In this document: positions 10,950 to 21,390 of the stretch, one piece after another
Position numbering within the stretch: position 1 is the stretch's first letter
Layout: each line of letters begins with the position of its first letter
DNA from: Bacteroidales bacterium
GTDB lineage: Bacteria > Bacteroidota > Bacteroidia > Bacteroidales > F082
Reading direction: 5' to 3'
Length of the DNA stretch: 54,587 nt
NCBI GenBank assembly: GCA_018400955.1
Contig: JAGYLH010000009.1
Span: forward strand, 1 to 54,587
Made by a program: the position numbers and the translations under genes
Notes under the pieces: generated by a model
Seen by the model: the letters and a program-made list of their open reading frames with translations, nothing else
Database searches by the model: none
What the model was told of the DNA's origin: nothing

Positions 10950-11483
10950 TTTATAAAATCCGTGTAAACCTTTTAAAACCGGGTTCTAATTTGAAAACAT
11001 TGCAGATATTCATGAATAATGCAGGCTAAAAAGAATGGTTCATAAAACGAAACCTTAGCAATGTACCAAAAAAATAAACAATCATGCTTTCAGGTGATTG
11101 ATGCCAGAGGCATCACATATTTATAGAAATCGATAGGCGTTCATTTCGCGGCCCCGGCGGGGTCGAATAAAACATAATTCTGCTAATCCATATACGACTC
11201 CGCTGGAGTCGAAAACCTCTTTCATTCGTGCTTTTCTATAGTTATTCGACTCCTATGGAGTCGTGCAATCTTCCTTACCTGATTAATTCATAAAATTGAT
11301 TATCTCACTTAATATCAATAGAATATAGAAATATTTGTTTTTTAAACTTTATAAAATCCGTGTAAACCTTTAAATCCGCGTTCTAATTTGAAAACATCAC
11401 AGATATTCATGAAGCGAAGCGTAGTCATCCGCATTCTAATTTGAAAACATTGCAGATGTTCATGTATAATTCAGGTTAAAAAA
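10950..11483 (+). repeat. Three imperfect direct repeat units in a repeat-rich spacer
   Basis: Units at about 10950-11031, 11348-11412 and 11428-11483 share the core TTCTAATTTGAAAACAT followed by CAGAT(A/G)TTCATG. The first two also share TATAAAATCCGTGTAAACCT upstream. They bracket the four palindromes at 11100-11263. The 703-bp stretch 10894-11596 holds no gene I can support. Confidence 0.7.
11100..11263. repeat. Cluster of four interspersed palindromes
   Basis: Four short hairpins follow one another: GATGCCAGAGGCATC (11100-11114), GGCCCCGGCGGGGTC (11150-11164), CGACTCCGCTGGAGTCG (11195-11211) and CGACTCCTATGGAGTCG (11247-11263). The linkers contain TTATAGAAA on one side and the inverted TTTCTATAG on the other, so the units look like members of one REP-like family in opposite orientations. 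They are not CRISPR: spacing is irregular and the repeats differ. Confidence 0.75.
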
Positions 11484-11596
11484 CTTTGAGGTATTCCGAT
11501 AGTAAAACAAGCCTTATCGTTAAAAAAACAGAAATGGCTTCAGCTAAATAAGCAATAAAATGCTTAGGTTTGGGGTGATTATTAAAACCCCATTGC

Positions 11597-13283
11597 ATGA
11601 AAACCATTTACACCATTTTAGTATTCTTCCTTCTTAGCTTCCAATCCTATGCCCAGGACAGGGTAACCGGCAGGAATTTTGCCACTCGTTCCGAAGTAAT
11701 TGCCCAACAAGGCATGGCAGCTACCAGCCACCCGCTTGCCACCCAGGTAGCCCTGGATGTACTTAAAAGGCGGTAGTGCTGTGGACGCAGCCATTGCTGC
11801 CAATGCGGTGCTGGGTTTGATGGAGCCCACCGGATGTGGCATCGGAGGCGACCTCTTTGCCCTTGTTTGGGATGCCGAATCGAAAAAACTTCACGGGCTA
11901 AATGGCAGTGGCCGCTCGCCACAAAACCTGACACGCGATTTTTTTATTGAAAACAACTTTGAATATATTCCCATGTCTGGACCACTTCCTGTAAGCGTTC
12001 CCGGTGCTGTTGACGCCTGGTTTATGCTGCACCAAAAATTTGGTAAACTTGATATGGATGCCATTTTGCAACCCGCCATCAGCTATGCACGGGAAGGTTT
12101 TCCGGTAACTGAGCTTATCGCCTATTACCTTGCACGCTCTGCCCCACGATTTGAGCGTTTCCCCAATTTTACCGAAACCTATATGCCCAACGGCAAGATG
12201 CCAGCCAAAGGTGAAATATTCCGTAATCCCGATCTGGCCAATACCTACGAAAAATTGGCTGCTGACGGCAGGGATGCTTTTTACAAAGGGGATATTGCCC
12301 GCACCATTGACCAATACATGGCCGAAAATGGCGGCTTTTTAAGCTATGACGACCTGGCGGCCCATGCAGGTGAATGGGTTGATCCAGTTTCGAGCAATTA
12401 CAGGGGCTATGACGTATGGCAACTGCCACCCAATGGGCAAGGTATTGCCACGCTGCAACTATTGAACCTGCTCGAAGGCTTCGACCTGGCCGGCATGGGT
12501 TTTTACAGTGCTGAATACATCCACCATTTTGTGGAAGCCAAGAAACTGGCCTACGCAGATCGGGCAAAATACTATGCCGATATGGATTTCGGGCCTGTCC
12601 CCTTACAAGAACTCATTTCGAAGCCCTATGCCAACCAAAGACGCCCACTTATCAATCCTGATAAGGCAGCCCGAAAGGTAGAAGCCGGTGTTCCCGAAGG
12701 CCCCAACACCATCTACCTGACTGTGGCTGACCAATGGGGCAATATGGTTTCGCTTATCCAAAGCAATTACCGCGGCATGGGCAGTGGCATGACCCCTACC
12801 GGCCTTGGGTTTGTGCTGCAAAATCGTGGCGAAGGCTTCACTTTGCAAACAGGGCACTTCAACACCTATGCGCCCAGCAAGCGTCCTTTCCACACCATTA
12901 TTCCCGGTTTTGTTACCAAGGAGGGGGAGGCTTTTATGAGCTTTGGTGTGATGGGAGGCGGCATGCAACCACAAGGCCACGCACAAATTATCATCAATAT
13001 GATTGATTTTGGAATGGGATTGCAGGAAGCAGGCGATGCCCCCCGTATGCACCACCACGGCTCATCGCAGCCCACTGGGCAAATAATGACTGATGGCGGC
13101 ACACTCAATCTGGAGTCGGGATGGCCTTACGAAAGCATCAGGGAATTGATGGAAAAGGGGCACACCATTCAGTGGGCAAACGGGCCCTATGGCGGTTATC
13201 AGGCCATACTTTGGGACCCCATTAACAAAGTGTATTATGGCGCTTCCGAGTCGCGAAAGGATGGCATGGCTGCAGGTTATTGA
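11597..13283 (+). CDS. ggt: Gamma-glutamyltransferase (one frameshift)
   Basis: This secreted or periplasmic enzyme cleaves the gamma-glutamyl bond of glutathione-like compounds. The ATG at 11597 gives a signal peptide (TILVFFLLSFQSYAQ) and the start of the domain (RSEVIAQQGMAATSHPLA). An extra A in the run near 11763 then shifts the frame, and 11757-13283 continues with GGSAVDAAIAANAVLG. Without that base the protein is about 562 residues, the normal length. The nucleophilic and autoprocessing Thr lies in PNTIYLTVAD (codon 12708-12710), followed by NYRGMGSGM and VMGGGMQPQGHAQ. The glutathione-specific N-T-T-H context is replaced by N-T-I-Y, so the substrate may be another gamma-glutamyl compound. 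Confidence 0.85.
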
Positions 13284-13450
13284 TTTCATAATAAATAGTG
13301 ATTGTCTATAATGTCTGATATCTGCGTTGCTATAAAAATTTTAAATCCTCGAATACTTTAATATAATGCGGTTTAAAAATTTACGCGCCTTGATCTCGAC
13401 CATTATATATCAGCCACTAAACTTTATAGACAAACTATAAATAGTTGATA

Positions 13451-15094
13451 ATGAAGGAAAAATACATCATTGAAAGGGATTCTGGTTTTGTCGAAGCTAA
13501 AACAAAACACAGCAGCAAAGGGGCAGGTTTCCTGCACCACACTTCGGGTTTCGAACCCTACTTTTTTTATCTGCTTGTTGTCGCCCACCTATTGCCGATT
13601 ATCGTTTCCGGCGCTTATTTTATTACCGCTGACGGGCCTGCACATCTTTATAATGCACGTTTGATTGTAGATATGTTTTTAAACCCTGAGTCCGTATTAG
13701 CCGAGTTTTATGTTTTTAATCGTATGTTGGTCCCCAATTGGATCGGGCATTTTATAATGAGCATTACCATGCTGTTCTTACCGGCGTTTATTGCTGAAAA
13801 AGTAATCCTTGCAGCATACCTGATCTTTTTACCCTTATCATTCAGGTACGTTTTTAAGTCTTTTGAAATCAAGGGGAAATACATGCTTTATTTCATATTT
13901 CCGTTCACCTATTCCTTTTTGTTTTATTTTGGTTTTTACAATTTTCAGCTGGGTTTGGTCCTCTTTTTCATGACATTGGGTTTTTGGGCCCGAACCCAGA
14001 AAAATGGCTTCACGACAAAGCGGATAATAATACTGGCGGCCTTGCTTGTGCTTGTCTATTTTTCGCATTTATTCGTCTTGTTTGTGCTCCTTGCTGTTAT
14101 CGGTATCCTAAACATTTTTAAGATTTACAATCAGCACGTTAAGGGTGAAGAACCCATCAAGAAAACTATTAAACCAATTGTTTATCAGATACTTGCATTT
14201 CTACCTGCCCTATTTTTAACTGCATACTATTTGGTAGCTGCCTCAGCAGGCGAAACTTCAAGTAAATCACTACCTGCTGCCGATTTGTGGAATATGCTTA
14301 TGCAAATTCAACCCGCCAAAGGAATCAGTTATGGCAAGGAAGGCAATTTCACAAAATGGATTTTCTATTTGTTTTTGCTTATCCCTTTGGTACAATTTAT
14401 TCAACACAAAAGGGAAAAGCAGCCTCGAAAGCAGGGCATGGCCATTATTTGGGGCACGATCAGCTTAATGTTCTTTGTTGGATTGTTTGTAGCTCCTGAT
14501 GAATCGAACGCAGCCGGATTTATTTCTTCACGCCTCGTGTTGTTCTTTTTCCTGTTCTTTATTCTTTTTCTGGCAAGCAACAAATCACCTGTGTGGCTGA
14601 AAATAACGGCTTTCATTATTATCAATTATGTGAATCTTGCTTTGCTGAATATTTATGTGCAAACTGCTATCAAGCACAAGCCGATGACAATTTATTTAAA
14701 AGAAGCAGCATCGCATCTTGAGCCTTACAGCATTGTTTGGCCTGTAAATGATCATGATTACTGGCTTTACGGGCATTTCCCCAATTATCTGGGCGCAGAT
14801 AAGCCCATGATCATCATTGAGAACTATGAAGCTGCCCTCGATTACTTTCCTTTGAAATGGAATTATCCACAGATACCGCAATTGCATGCAGGCGTGCCTG
14901 ATTTTCCGGTGCATGCAATTCCATTGGCATCCCATCCGGCTTCGAAACAAATTGATTACATTTTCCTGGTCAGCAATCCGGAAAAAACAGATCCGGGCAT
15001 TCAGGAGCAGCATATCAATCAGATTATTGATAAATACTACAAACTAACTTATGTTAGTGATGATGGGAGTGCTAGACTGTATAGCAAATTGTAG
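13451..15094 (+). CDS. Polytopic membrane protein, glycosyltransferase-like
   Basis: About 547 residues with roughly ten hydrophobic helices and a soluble C-terminal part of about 130 residues. The early motif TADGPAHLYNARLI lies between the first helices, where GT-C fold glycosyltransferases carry an acidic catalytic motif, and the overall layout resembles that superfamily. The C-terminal part includes AASHLEPYSIVWPVND. I cannot name a family with certainty. The ATG at 13451 is preferred to the TTG at 13445. It is convergent with parC, with a large inverted repeat between them. Confidence 0.6.
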   Translation: MKEKYIIERDSGFVEAKTKHSSKGAGFLHHTSGFEPYFFYLLVVAHLLPIIVSGAYFITADGPAHLYNARLIVDMFLNPESVLAEFYVFNRMLVPNWIGHFIMSITMLFLPAFIAEKVILAAYLIFLPLSFRYVFKSFEIKGKYMLYFIFPFTYSFLFYFGFYNFQLGLVLFFMTLGFWARTQKNGFTTKRIIILAALLVLVYFSHLFVLFVLLAVIGILNIFKIYNQHVKGEEPIKKTIKPIVYQILAFLPALFLTAYYLVAASAGETSSKSLPAADLWNMLMQIQPAKGISYGKEGNFTKWIFYLFLLIPLVQFIQHKREKQPRKQGMAIIWGTISLMFFVGLFVAPDESNAAGFISSRLVLFFFLFFILFLASNKSPVWLKITAFIIINYVNLALLNIYVQTAIKHKPMTIYLKEAASHLEPYSIVWPVNDHDYWLYGHFPNYLGADKPMIIIENYEAALDYFPLKWNYPQIPQLHAGVPDFPVHAIPLASHPASKQIDYIFLVSNPEKTDPGIQEQHINQIIDKYYKLTYVSDDGSARLYSKL

Positions 15095-15141
15095 GGCATT
15101 TCGTCCTTAAATTGGTTGCCGGGTTATTTGATGATTTTTTT

Positions 15142-15311
15142 GCCCCCAAATCCGCCCCGGCGGACAGGCTCCCCGAAATCGGGGGCTTCTGCGCGGTGTG
15201 AAGTGTTGTAAAGTTTTGGTTTGGGGATCGTTACTTCACCATTTCTTCACACTTAGCAGCGATGAAGCCCCCGCTGGCGGGGAGCCTGTCCGCCGAGGCG
15301 GATATGGGGGC
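15142..15311. repeat. Long inverted repeat between convergent genes
   Basis: Two 48-bp arms (15142-15189 and 15264-15311) are inverted copies with 43 of 48 positions identical, separated by 74 bp. Each arm itself contains two small palindromes (CCGCC..GGCGG and CCCCG..CGGGG). The element fills the gap between two convergent genes and may act as a bidirectional terminator, or it may be a REP-doublet/MITE-like insertion. Confidence 0.85.
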
Positions 15312-15341
15312 TATAGTCCGCGCCTCGCGCATCAAATTCAA

Positions 15342-18085
15342 TCAAAACTCCAATTCCATCTGCAAAGGAGGCTCATTGTTTTTGCCGGATTGTTTTTCGT
15401 CTGCCGGTTTGTCTTCTGGCTCGCTTTGTGGCTGCTCGGATGCTGATGCTTCTGCTGGCGTCTCCTCAACAGTTACTTCGCGTGAATCCAATGTATCAAC
15501 ATCAGCCACTATTTCCTCACTTTCTTCAGTTTGGCCATTGGTTTCTTCTGCGGAGGTTTCCACTTTCAAGGGCTCCAGTGTTATGATCTGGTCAATTTCG
15601 TGGACCGATAGCCGTTTGCCTTTGGCTTTATAACCTTTAACAGCAATAAAATCAGCCACATTGATTTCCTCATCCTCAACCACCTTGCCTTTGCTGTTGG
15701 GTTTAAAAGTCAATTGCAGGCGCGGCAACTCATCAAAAAGAATAAACATTACCTTGGAGGCGGGGTGCTCATTCAAAATACTGAAGCGTTTGTTAAGTGG
15801 CATATCTGCCTCCAGAGCAAAGCGTTTCAGGTAGTGTTTTTCGCTTTCACCATCAAAATATACAGTAGAAATAACTTCATCGGGATTGAATTTTCGAATC
15901 ATACGCAAATCTTCATCAAAATGGGTGGACAACTCAAAACTACTCAATTTCATTTCGCCATTGCCCATGATACTTAGTATGCGGTCGTCGCCAAGAAATG
16001 CACCAAGGTATTGGCCCCTTTCATCGGTGTTGAGCCTTTTCACAGTTTCGTCATACCATATATCGCGCGCACCCAGAGTGGATACTCCGTTTTCCCTTTT
16101 GGTGATTTGCTTTATGGGGTTTTTGGTGAGGATATTGCCTTTTGAATTGCGGCCTTTGATTGCCAGTTCGGCAAAATCAAATTCAAGACTGGTTTTTTTC
16201 AGTCGGGGCCGGGGCTTGAGCAAGACTTTGATAATTTCGGCTTCCCCATTGGGGTTGGCCGTAAAATAGACCACCTTTGAATCCGGTGTGCCGGCAGTCA
16301 GGTCGTATTCCTTGTCGCGGGTAACGCCCAGAACAGCAAAGCGTTTGATATGCCACGGGCCTTTGCGGCCATCGCGGTAGATCATATTGTAAATGGTCCG
16401 GTCGTCGTTTTTCCTGAATATATCTATATGGATAATATCTTCACCAACAAAAGCTTTGCCAGTAACCTTTGTAACAAGGAAAGTGCCATTTGCCCTAAAA
16501 ACGATCAAATCGTCCAGATCGGAACATTCGCAAACAAATTCGTCTTTCTTTAGGGATGTACCGGCGAATCCTTCGGCACGGTTTACGTAAAGTTTTTCGT
16601 TGTTGGCTGCCACAGAAGCTGCCTGAATCACATCAAAATTCCGTAACTCTGTTCGTCTTTCCCTTCCCGGACCATATTTCTTTTTGATCTGCCGGAAAAA
16701 GTTGATTGTATAATCAACCAAATGGGCCAGGTGATTATTCACTTCATCAATTTCAGTTTCAATGCCTTGTATATGCTCGTCTGCTTTAAACGCATTGAAT
16801 TTGGATATCCTTTTAATCTTTATCTCCGTAAGCTTGATGATATCATCCCTGGTGATTTCACGTTTGAGGTGTTTGATATAGGGTTTTAAGCCGGCATCGA
16901 TGGCTTCAATCACCGCCTCCCATGTTTCACATTGTTCAATGTCGCGATAGATCCGCTTTTCGATAAATATTTTTTCAAGTGAGGAACTATGCCAATCACT
17001 TTCAAGCTCCTCCAGCCTGATTTCCAGCTCCAATTTTAAGAGGCCCATGGTGCGATCGGTGCTGTAGCGTAATATTTCGCTCATAGAGGCAAACACAGGT
17101 TTATCCCCAACAATGACGCATGAATTGGGCGAAACAGAAACCTCGCATTGGGTAAAGGCGTATAGGGCATCAATGGTTTGATCGGGCGAAACACCCGTTG
17201 CCAGGTGTATCACCACCTCTACGTTTTGGGCGGTATTGTCATCAATTTTGCGGATTTTAATCTTGCCCTTGTCGTTGGCTGCCACAATGGAATCGATAAG
17301 CGAGCTGGTGGTGGTCGAAAAGGGTATTTCGCTAATAACCAGCGTTTTTCTATCCATCTGGCTTATGCGTGCCCTAACCCTCACTTTTCCACCGCGCAAC
17401 CCATCATTGTATTTGGAACAATCGGCCAGGCCGCCTGAAAGAAAATCGGGTACCAATTCAAATTCCTTGTTGTTGAGGTGGTTGATGCTTGCTTCGATCA
17501 GTTCATTAAAGATTATGGGGGCAAAATTTTGGAAGCAAGACCCACGGCAATACCTTCAACACCCTGTACTGATAAACAAACTATGCGTAAGCTGATAAAC
17601 CGCTATTACGGCCATCATGGCTCAGTTTTCCACTTGGTTTATTTTAGGTTGGATACCACATCAGTAGCGACTTTGAGAGCCTTGCCTTCGATATAACGCG
17701 ATGCAGCTGCGCTGTCGCCAGTAAGCACATTCCCCAGTTTCACAGGTTTCCCAGCAAAAGCGATCTTTTGCCCCAACTGCACCAAAGCATCCCCCTATGG
17801 AAGCTTGCATCTCCGTGGGGAGTGACGGTATTACGTAGTGTAACCAATGATATTGGCCACCTTATTAAAACGCCCGTCATCAGCTGTGCTTCATGGCATG
17901 CATAATACGGCGCTGCACCAGTTTCAGGCCATCATCAATGTCAAACTCACAACCCGTTCAGAGATAACGTATGAGAGCATAATCGAGGGCAGTTTTCATA
18001 CATATGAACAATTAGATATCCCTGTGCCCGTCTGAAATTGATTCCCTCGCTCATTACTTTCCTTATTTTGGTTAATTTCATCCAT
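15342..18085 (-). CDS. parC: DNA topoisomerase IV / gyrase subunit A (5' part frameshifted)
   Basis: The breakage-reunion subunit of a type IIA topoisomerase. Codons from 17456 down to 15342 (704 residues) are intact: the end of the winged-helix/tower region, the coiled coil and the C-terminal beta-pinwheel, then an acidic, E/P-rich tail ending PLQMELEF. The N-terminal part lies at 17457-18085 in shifted frames: QRRILHAMK, DDGRFNKVANIIG, GNVLTGDSAAASRYIEG (catalytic Tyr codon 17693-17695) and EGIAVGLASKILP. The start at 18085 (MDEINQNKE) overlaps the end of the upstream VWA gene. The sequence resembles the Bacteroidota ParC-type more than GyrA. The gene is normally essential, so the shifts are probably sequencing errors. 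Confidence 0.85.
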
Positions 18086-20200
18086 TTCTTTTCTCCACTG
18101 AACTTTGTTCCACACAAGCGCAATACCAGCGATTCAGCCAACAAAAAAACAATGCAAATATCAAAAATAGTTTCCAAAGTTGCGCTCCTTTAACCACACC
18201 TGATCACAATGCATCTGTTTTCTTGAGTTCATCGCTCTTAAAAATCTCATACTGATCAAAACCTGGCTTCCTTTAATTGATTATCAATAATTTCATCAGT
18301 ATAAAAGTGAAATGCCGATTCATCGCGGCTGTAGTTCCATGCTAATATTTGCAACAGGCTATCGCCTGCATACAAGCCATAATGGCCTGGCTTCTTCACC
18401 ATATGATACAGGAAGCACTTCCAAACTGCCTTGCCGGTTTAGCTGACGGAATAAAGGCAAAATCGTCCTCTAAAGGCGAATTTCCCAAAGCCTGGTCTGA
18501 ATTGCCAGGCAAATAACCCGTCTCTATCCTGTTTTCTTCACCCATGTGTAATTCAATGAGGCCATATTATTACTCAAAATGCCATTCACTATGAATCAGT
18601 GGCACAAAAAGTGCATTGCGCGTAATCAATCCAGCTGTCGTTTAGGGGCGCAGCCAGCATATAAAAACTGCCTCTGGCTTTTGTTTCAGGTAGAAAGTCT
18701 TCCATTAAGCATGTCGATCAAACTCCGACTGGAAGAGCGGGCTTGCAGCCGGAATTGGGTAATGCTGATATACATTGGAAATCAACATTCTTGAGGATAT
18801 TGATAAAAACATCCTGAAACAACTCCATGCTCCTGCAACAGGCTAAATGCGTATACGATGCGGGCAGTATCCACCTCAACATCAATAAACTGGCCATAAC
18901 CACCGATAAAATCATTGAGCATACCGGCTGAGGCGCGGTGGTCGTTGGGATCAACAGCCTGGCTACCCCCGACTCAACAAAGCTATTCAGGAAGCGTTCC
19001 ATGCCGGTTGGCAGCATTTCGAGCCTTGCAGAAAAACCACATCGTAATCGGCAATTGACTGGTAATCGAGCTGCATGGCCGAACGCGAAATCAAATTGAA
19101 AAAGCCGTCGAATTCGAGCAACAATTTAAGCCAACGGTTGGGTTGATTTCCATATACCTCCAAGGCTTTATCTGCTCAACGATTTCAAAGAAAAATACAT
19201 TTCATCATCAAACACTACAGGTAATCAAACATGAGGGAAATATGCCCCTTAGAAATGACCTGTTTATTCGTTAGTGAAATGTTAATTTGGTTTCAATCAT
19301 GTACTTCCCAGAAGGATATCAATATTAGACAATGCTTTTTGTTGGCCCATTCAATAACAAACGAATAGAGATATTGCTCATAGCTTCCATCACCATAGTT
19401 TATAATTCTGGCGATGATTGTAGAGCTTTGACCCTTGTCGCACGGGCTCTCCAAACCAGCGGCTATCAGTATAGAGGTTATTACTGTTTTGGGCCTGCAT
19501 AGGCACAAAATAGTGCCGGAAGCTGCTATCGTAGGCCAAATTTTGGAAATCAACCTGCCCCTCCTGAAAATCGGCAAGGTAAAAAACAAGACATTCACAC
19601 ACTTGCTCGGTATCGAAAATAGTATGGAGCCGGTTTTGAAATCTGCGACAAGGGTGTTGAGAGCAGTACTACAATTTCCAACTCCTCTGTGTGGCAATTT
19701 TAAAATCTTCAATGGCCACGAGCCTCTCATGCTCTACTTGCAAGTCATTTATCAAAAGCACAAAAAGATCGTGCGTTGAAAGAGATGCCAGCTGGGTCGC
19801 CATTTGCCTGGCTTCATCAAACAAAGAGGCCTCAGTGCCCCGTGATTGCATACTCATTGAATTGTCAATGTAGAATACAACCAATTATCGGCCAAAGGGT
19901 TCAGGAGGTGGTTTTCGTTAGGTATAAGGCCGTGCAAATGCAAGTACCAAGCTGCGTAAAAACTAAACGCAGCATCAACACGATAAGGTGTTTTAATTTG
20001 TTAGTGCGGCAGGTTTGTTGTTAGTTTTGAGCAATTCAACATTGCTAAAATACAACAACTTGTATGCCGCCTGAAATTGAACAGGTGGATGAGCACAAGG
20101 CAGCGCAAGTGCAAAACCGAACAACATAAGAAGGATTATTAAACAACATGCAGCAATCTCCCCGGATGAATAAAAATCACAAGGGGGCAAAAATAAACAT
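18080..20200 (-). pseudogene. BatA-type membrane protein with VWA domain, heavily frameshifted
   Basis: Joined frames give a protein of about 690 residues typical of Bacteroidota BatA-domain proteins. It has two N-terminal helices with YLLYFSNVELLK-like text between them, a von Willebrand A domain with a MIDAS motif VFYIDNSMSM (19840-19884), a beta-rich middle, and a C-terminal helix (near FLLAESLVLRL) just before parC. Such proteins are inner-membrane, with the bulk in the periplasm. The role is not established. More than ten single-base shifts interrupt it, although motifs and even the last helix persist. It overlaps or abuts parC, suggesting one transcript. Exact ends are approximate. Confidence 0.65.
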
Positions 20201-20232
20201 TTATGGGAGTAATGACCGGAAGACGATACGAA

Positions 20233-20263
20233 TTTGAAAGAAAAACAATGTTACAGAATTTTG
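20233..20263 (+). promoter_or_regulatory. Promoter of the ECF sigma factor gene
   Basis: TTTG (20233-20236), a 19-bp spacer and GAATTTTG (20256-20263) are close to TTTG-N19-TAnnTTTG. A small hairpin (CTGCTTTT / AAAAGCAG, 20275-20292) follows in the leader. Confidence 0.4.
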
Positions 20264-20319
20264 CTATTTTACGACTGCTTTTTCAAAAGCAGGCTTTTCA
20301 CCTCAAAGTAAATAAAGAA

Positions 20320-20866
20320 ATGCATAATCTCAGTCAATGGGTCAACCAATTTACGCAAGAAATGTATAGTTGGGCCTTGCACAAAGACACTCTCAGCCCA
20401 GCTTGCCGAAGACCTGGTGCAGGACACTTTTTTGGCTGCTGCCGAAAAACTGGAAGGTTTCAAAGGGGATAGTGCACCAAAAACCTGGCTGTTTGCTATC
20501 CTGAATAATAAAATTGTGGACCACTACCGAAAAAAATCCCGAAACCCAACTTCTTTGGATAATGATATGCTCAGCAATAACTTTGATGAGAAAGGCAAAT
20601 GGCATAAAAGTGCTCAGCCAAAAAATTGGCATTTAGACGATAAAAATTTACTGGATGATGATGAATTCATGGCCATTTTAGCGATGTGCATGGAAGCATT
20701 GCCTGAACAATGGAACAGTTGCATGAAATTGAAATACCTCATGGATAATAATGGGGAACAGATTTGTCAGGAATTGAATATTACACCGTCTAACTTTTGG
20801 CAAATCATTCACCGTGCTAAACTGCGCATGCGCGATTGCATTGAAACCAATTGGTTTAAAAAATGA
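20320..20866 (+). CDS. ECF-type RNA polymerase sigma factor (one frameshift)
   Basis: A small sigma-70 family protein of about 181 residues. Region 2 reads LAEDLVQDTFLAAAEKL and TWLFAILNNKIVDHYRKK. Region 4 reads LPEQWNSCMKLKYL, then an HTH with NGEQICQELNITPSNFWQIIHRAK. The start at 20320 (MHNLSQWVNQF) and the main frame (from about 20400) differ by one base in the stretch 20385-20402. This may be a sequencing indel. A small zinc-finger protein follows 10 bp downstream, the usual place for an anti-sigma factor. This type in Bacteroidota often serves oxidative or envelope stress. Confidence 0.8.
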
Positions 20867-20876
20867 TTATTTCTAC

Positions 20877-21143
20877 ATGAACAAGATAAAAAACACTTTA
20901 CTCCTCTCCTGCCTCAGGGCCACCGAACTGATTGAAAAGCACTTGCATTTCAAACTCTCGCTAAGTGAGAAAATTGCCCTCAGGTTTCATGTTTCCATGT
21001 GTCAGGCTTGCCAGTTGTACGAAAAGCAAAGTGCATTTATCGAGAAAGGATTAGGCAGTCCACTTGCCAAAAAAGAGGCTTTCAAAGATATTGAGGCACT
21101 TAAGATGAAAATTCACAAGGAATTGGAGAAAACAAAAGGGTAG
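20877..21143 (+). CDS. Small zinc-finger protein, putative anti-sigma factor
   Basis: An 88-residue soluble protein from the ATG at 20877; an open frame begins earlier but overlaps the sigma gene. It contains [12 protein letters not shown], an H-x3-C-x2-C motif as in zinc-binding anti-sigma (ZAS) domains. It lacks the membrane helix of many anti-sigma factors. Position directly after an ECF sigma gene supports the role. It ends immediately before the tandem repeat at 21144. Confidence 0.65.
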   Translation: MNKIKNTLLLSCLRATELIEKHLHFKLSLSEKIALRFHVSMCQACQLYEKQSAFIEKGLGSPLAKKEAFKDIEALKMKIHKELEKTKG

Positions 21144-21369
21144 TTGGGCGTTTGGGCGTTTGGCGTTTGGGCGTTTGGCGTTTGGGCGTTTGGCGTTTGG
21201 GCGTTTGGCGTTTGGGCGTTTGGGCGTTTGGGCGTTTGGCGTTTGGCGTTTGGCGTTTGGGCGTTAGGCGTTTGGGCGTTTGGCGTTTGGGCGTTTGGGC
21301 GTTTGGCGTTTGGGCGTTTGGGCGTTTGGCGTTTGGGCGTTTGGCGTTTGGGCGTTTGGCGTTTGGGCG
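21144..21369 (+). repeat. Thirty-unit 7/8-bp tandem repeat (minisatellite)
   Basis: 226 bp made entirely of TTTGGCG (7 bp) and TTTGGGCG (8 bp) units: 14 seven-base and 16 eight-base units in a mostly alternating order, with one variant unit (TTAGGCG). The first unit lacks one T. It fills the whole gap between the sigma/zinc-finger pair and the AhpD-like gene, starting one base after a stop codon. An alternating 7+8 pair is 15 bp, so frames stay open, but no real gene is supported. Confidence 0.95.
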
Positions 21370-21390
21370 TTGAATTCAAAATTAAAAAAC

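Noticed and set aside
11100..11263. CRISPR-like palindromic array
   Set aside because: The repeats differ in sequence and spacing is irregular. No cas genes.
21144..21369. CRISPR-like array
   Set aside because: There are no spacers: units of 7 and 8 bp directly abut. It is a minisatellite.
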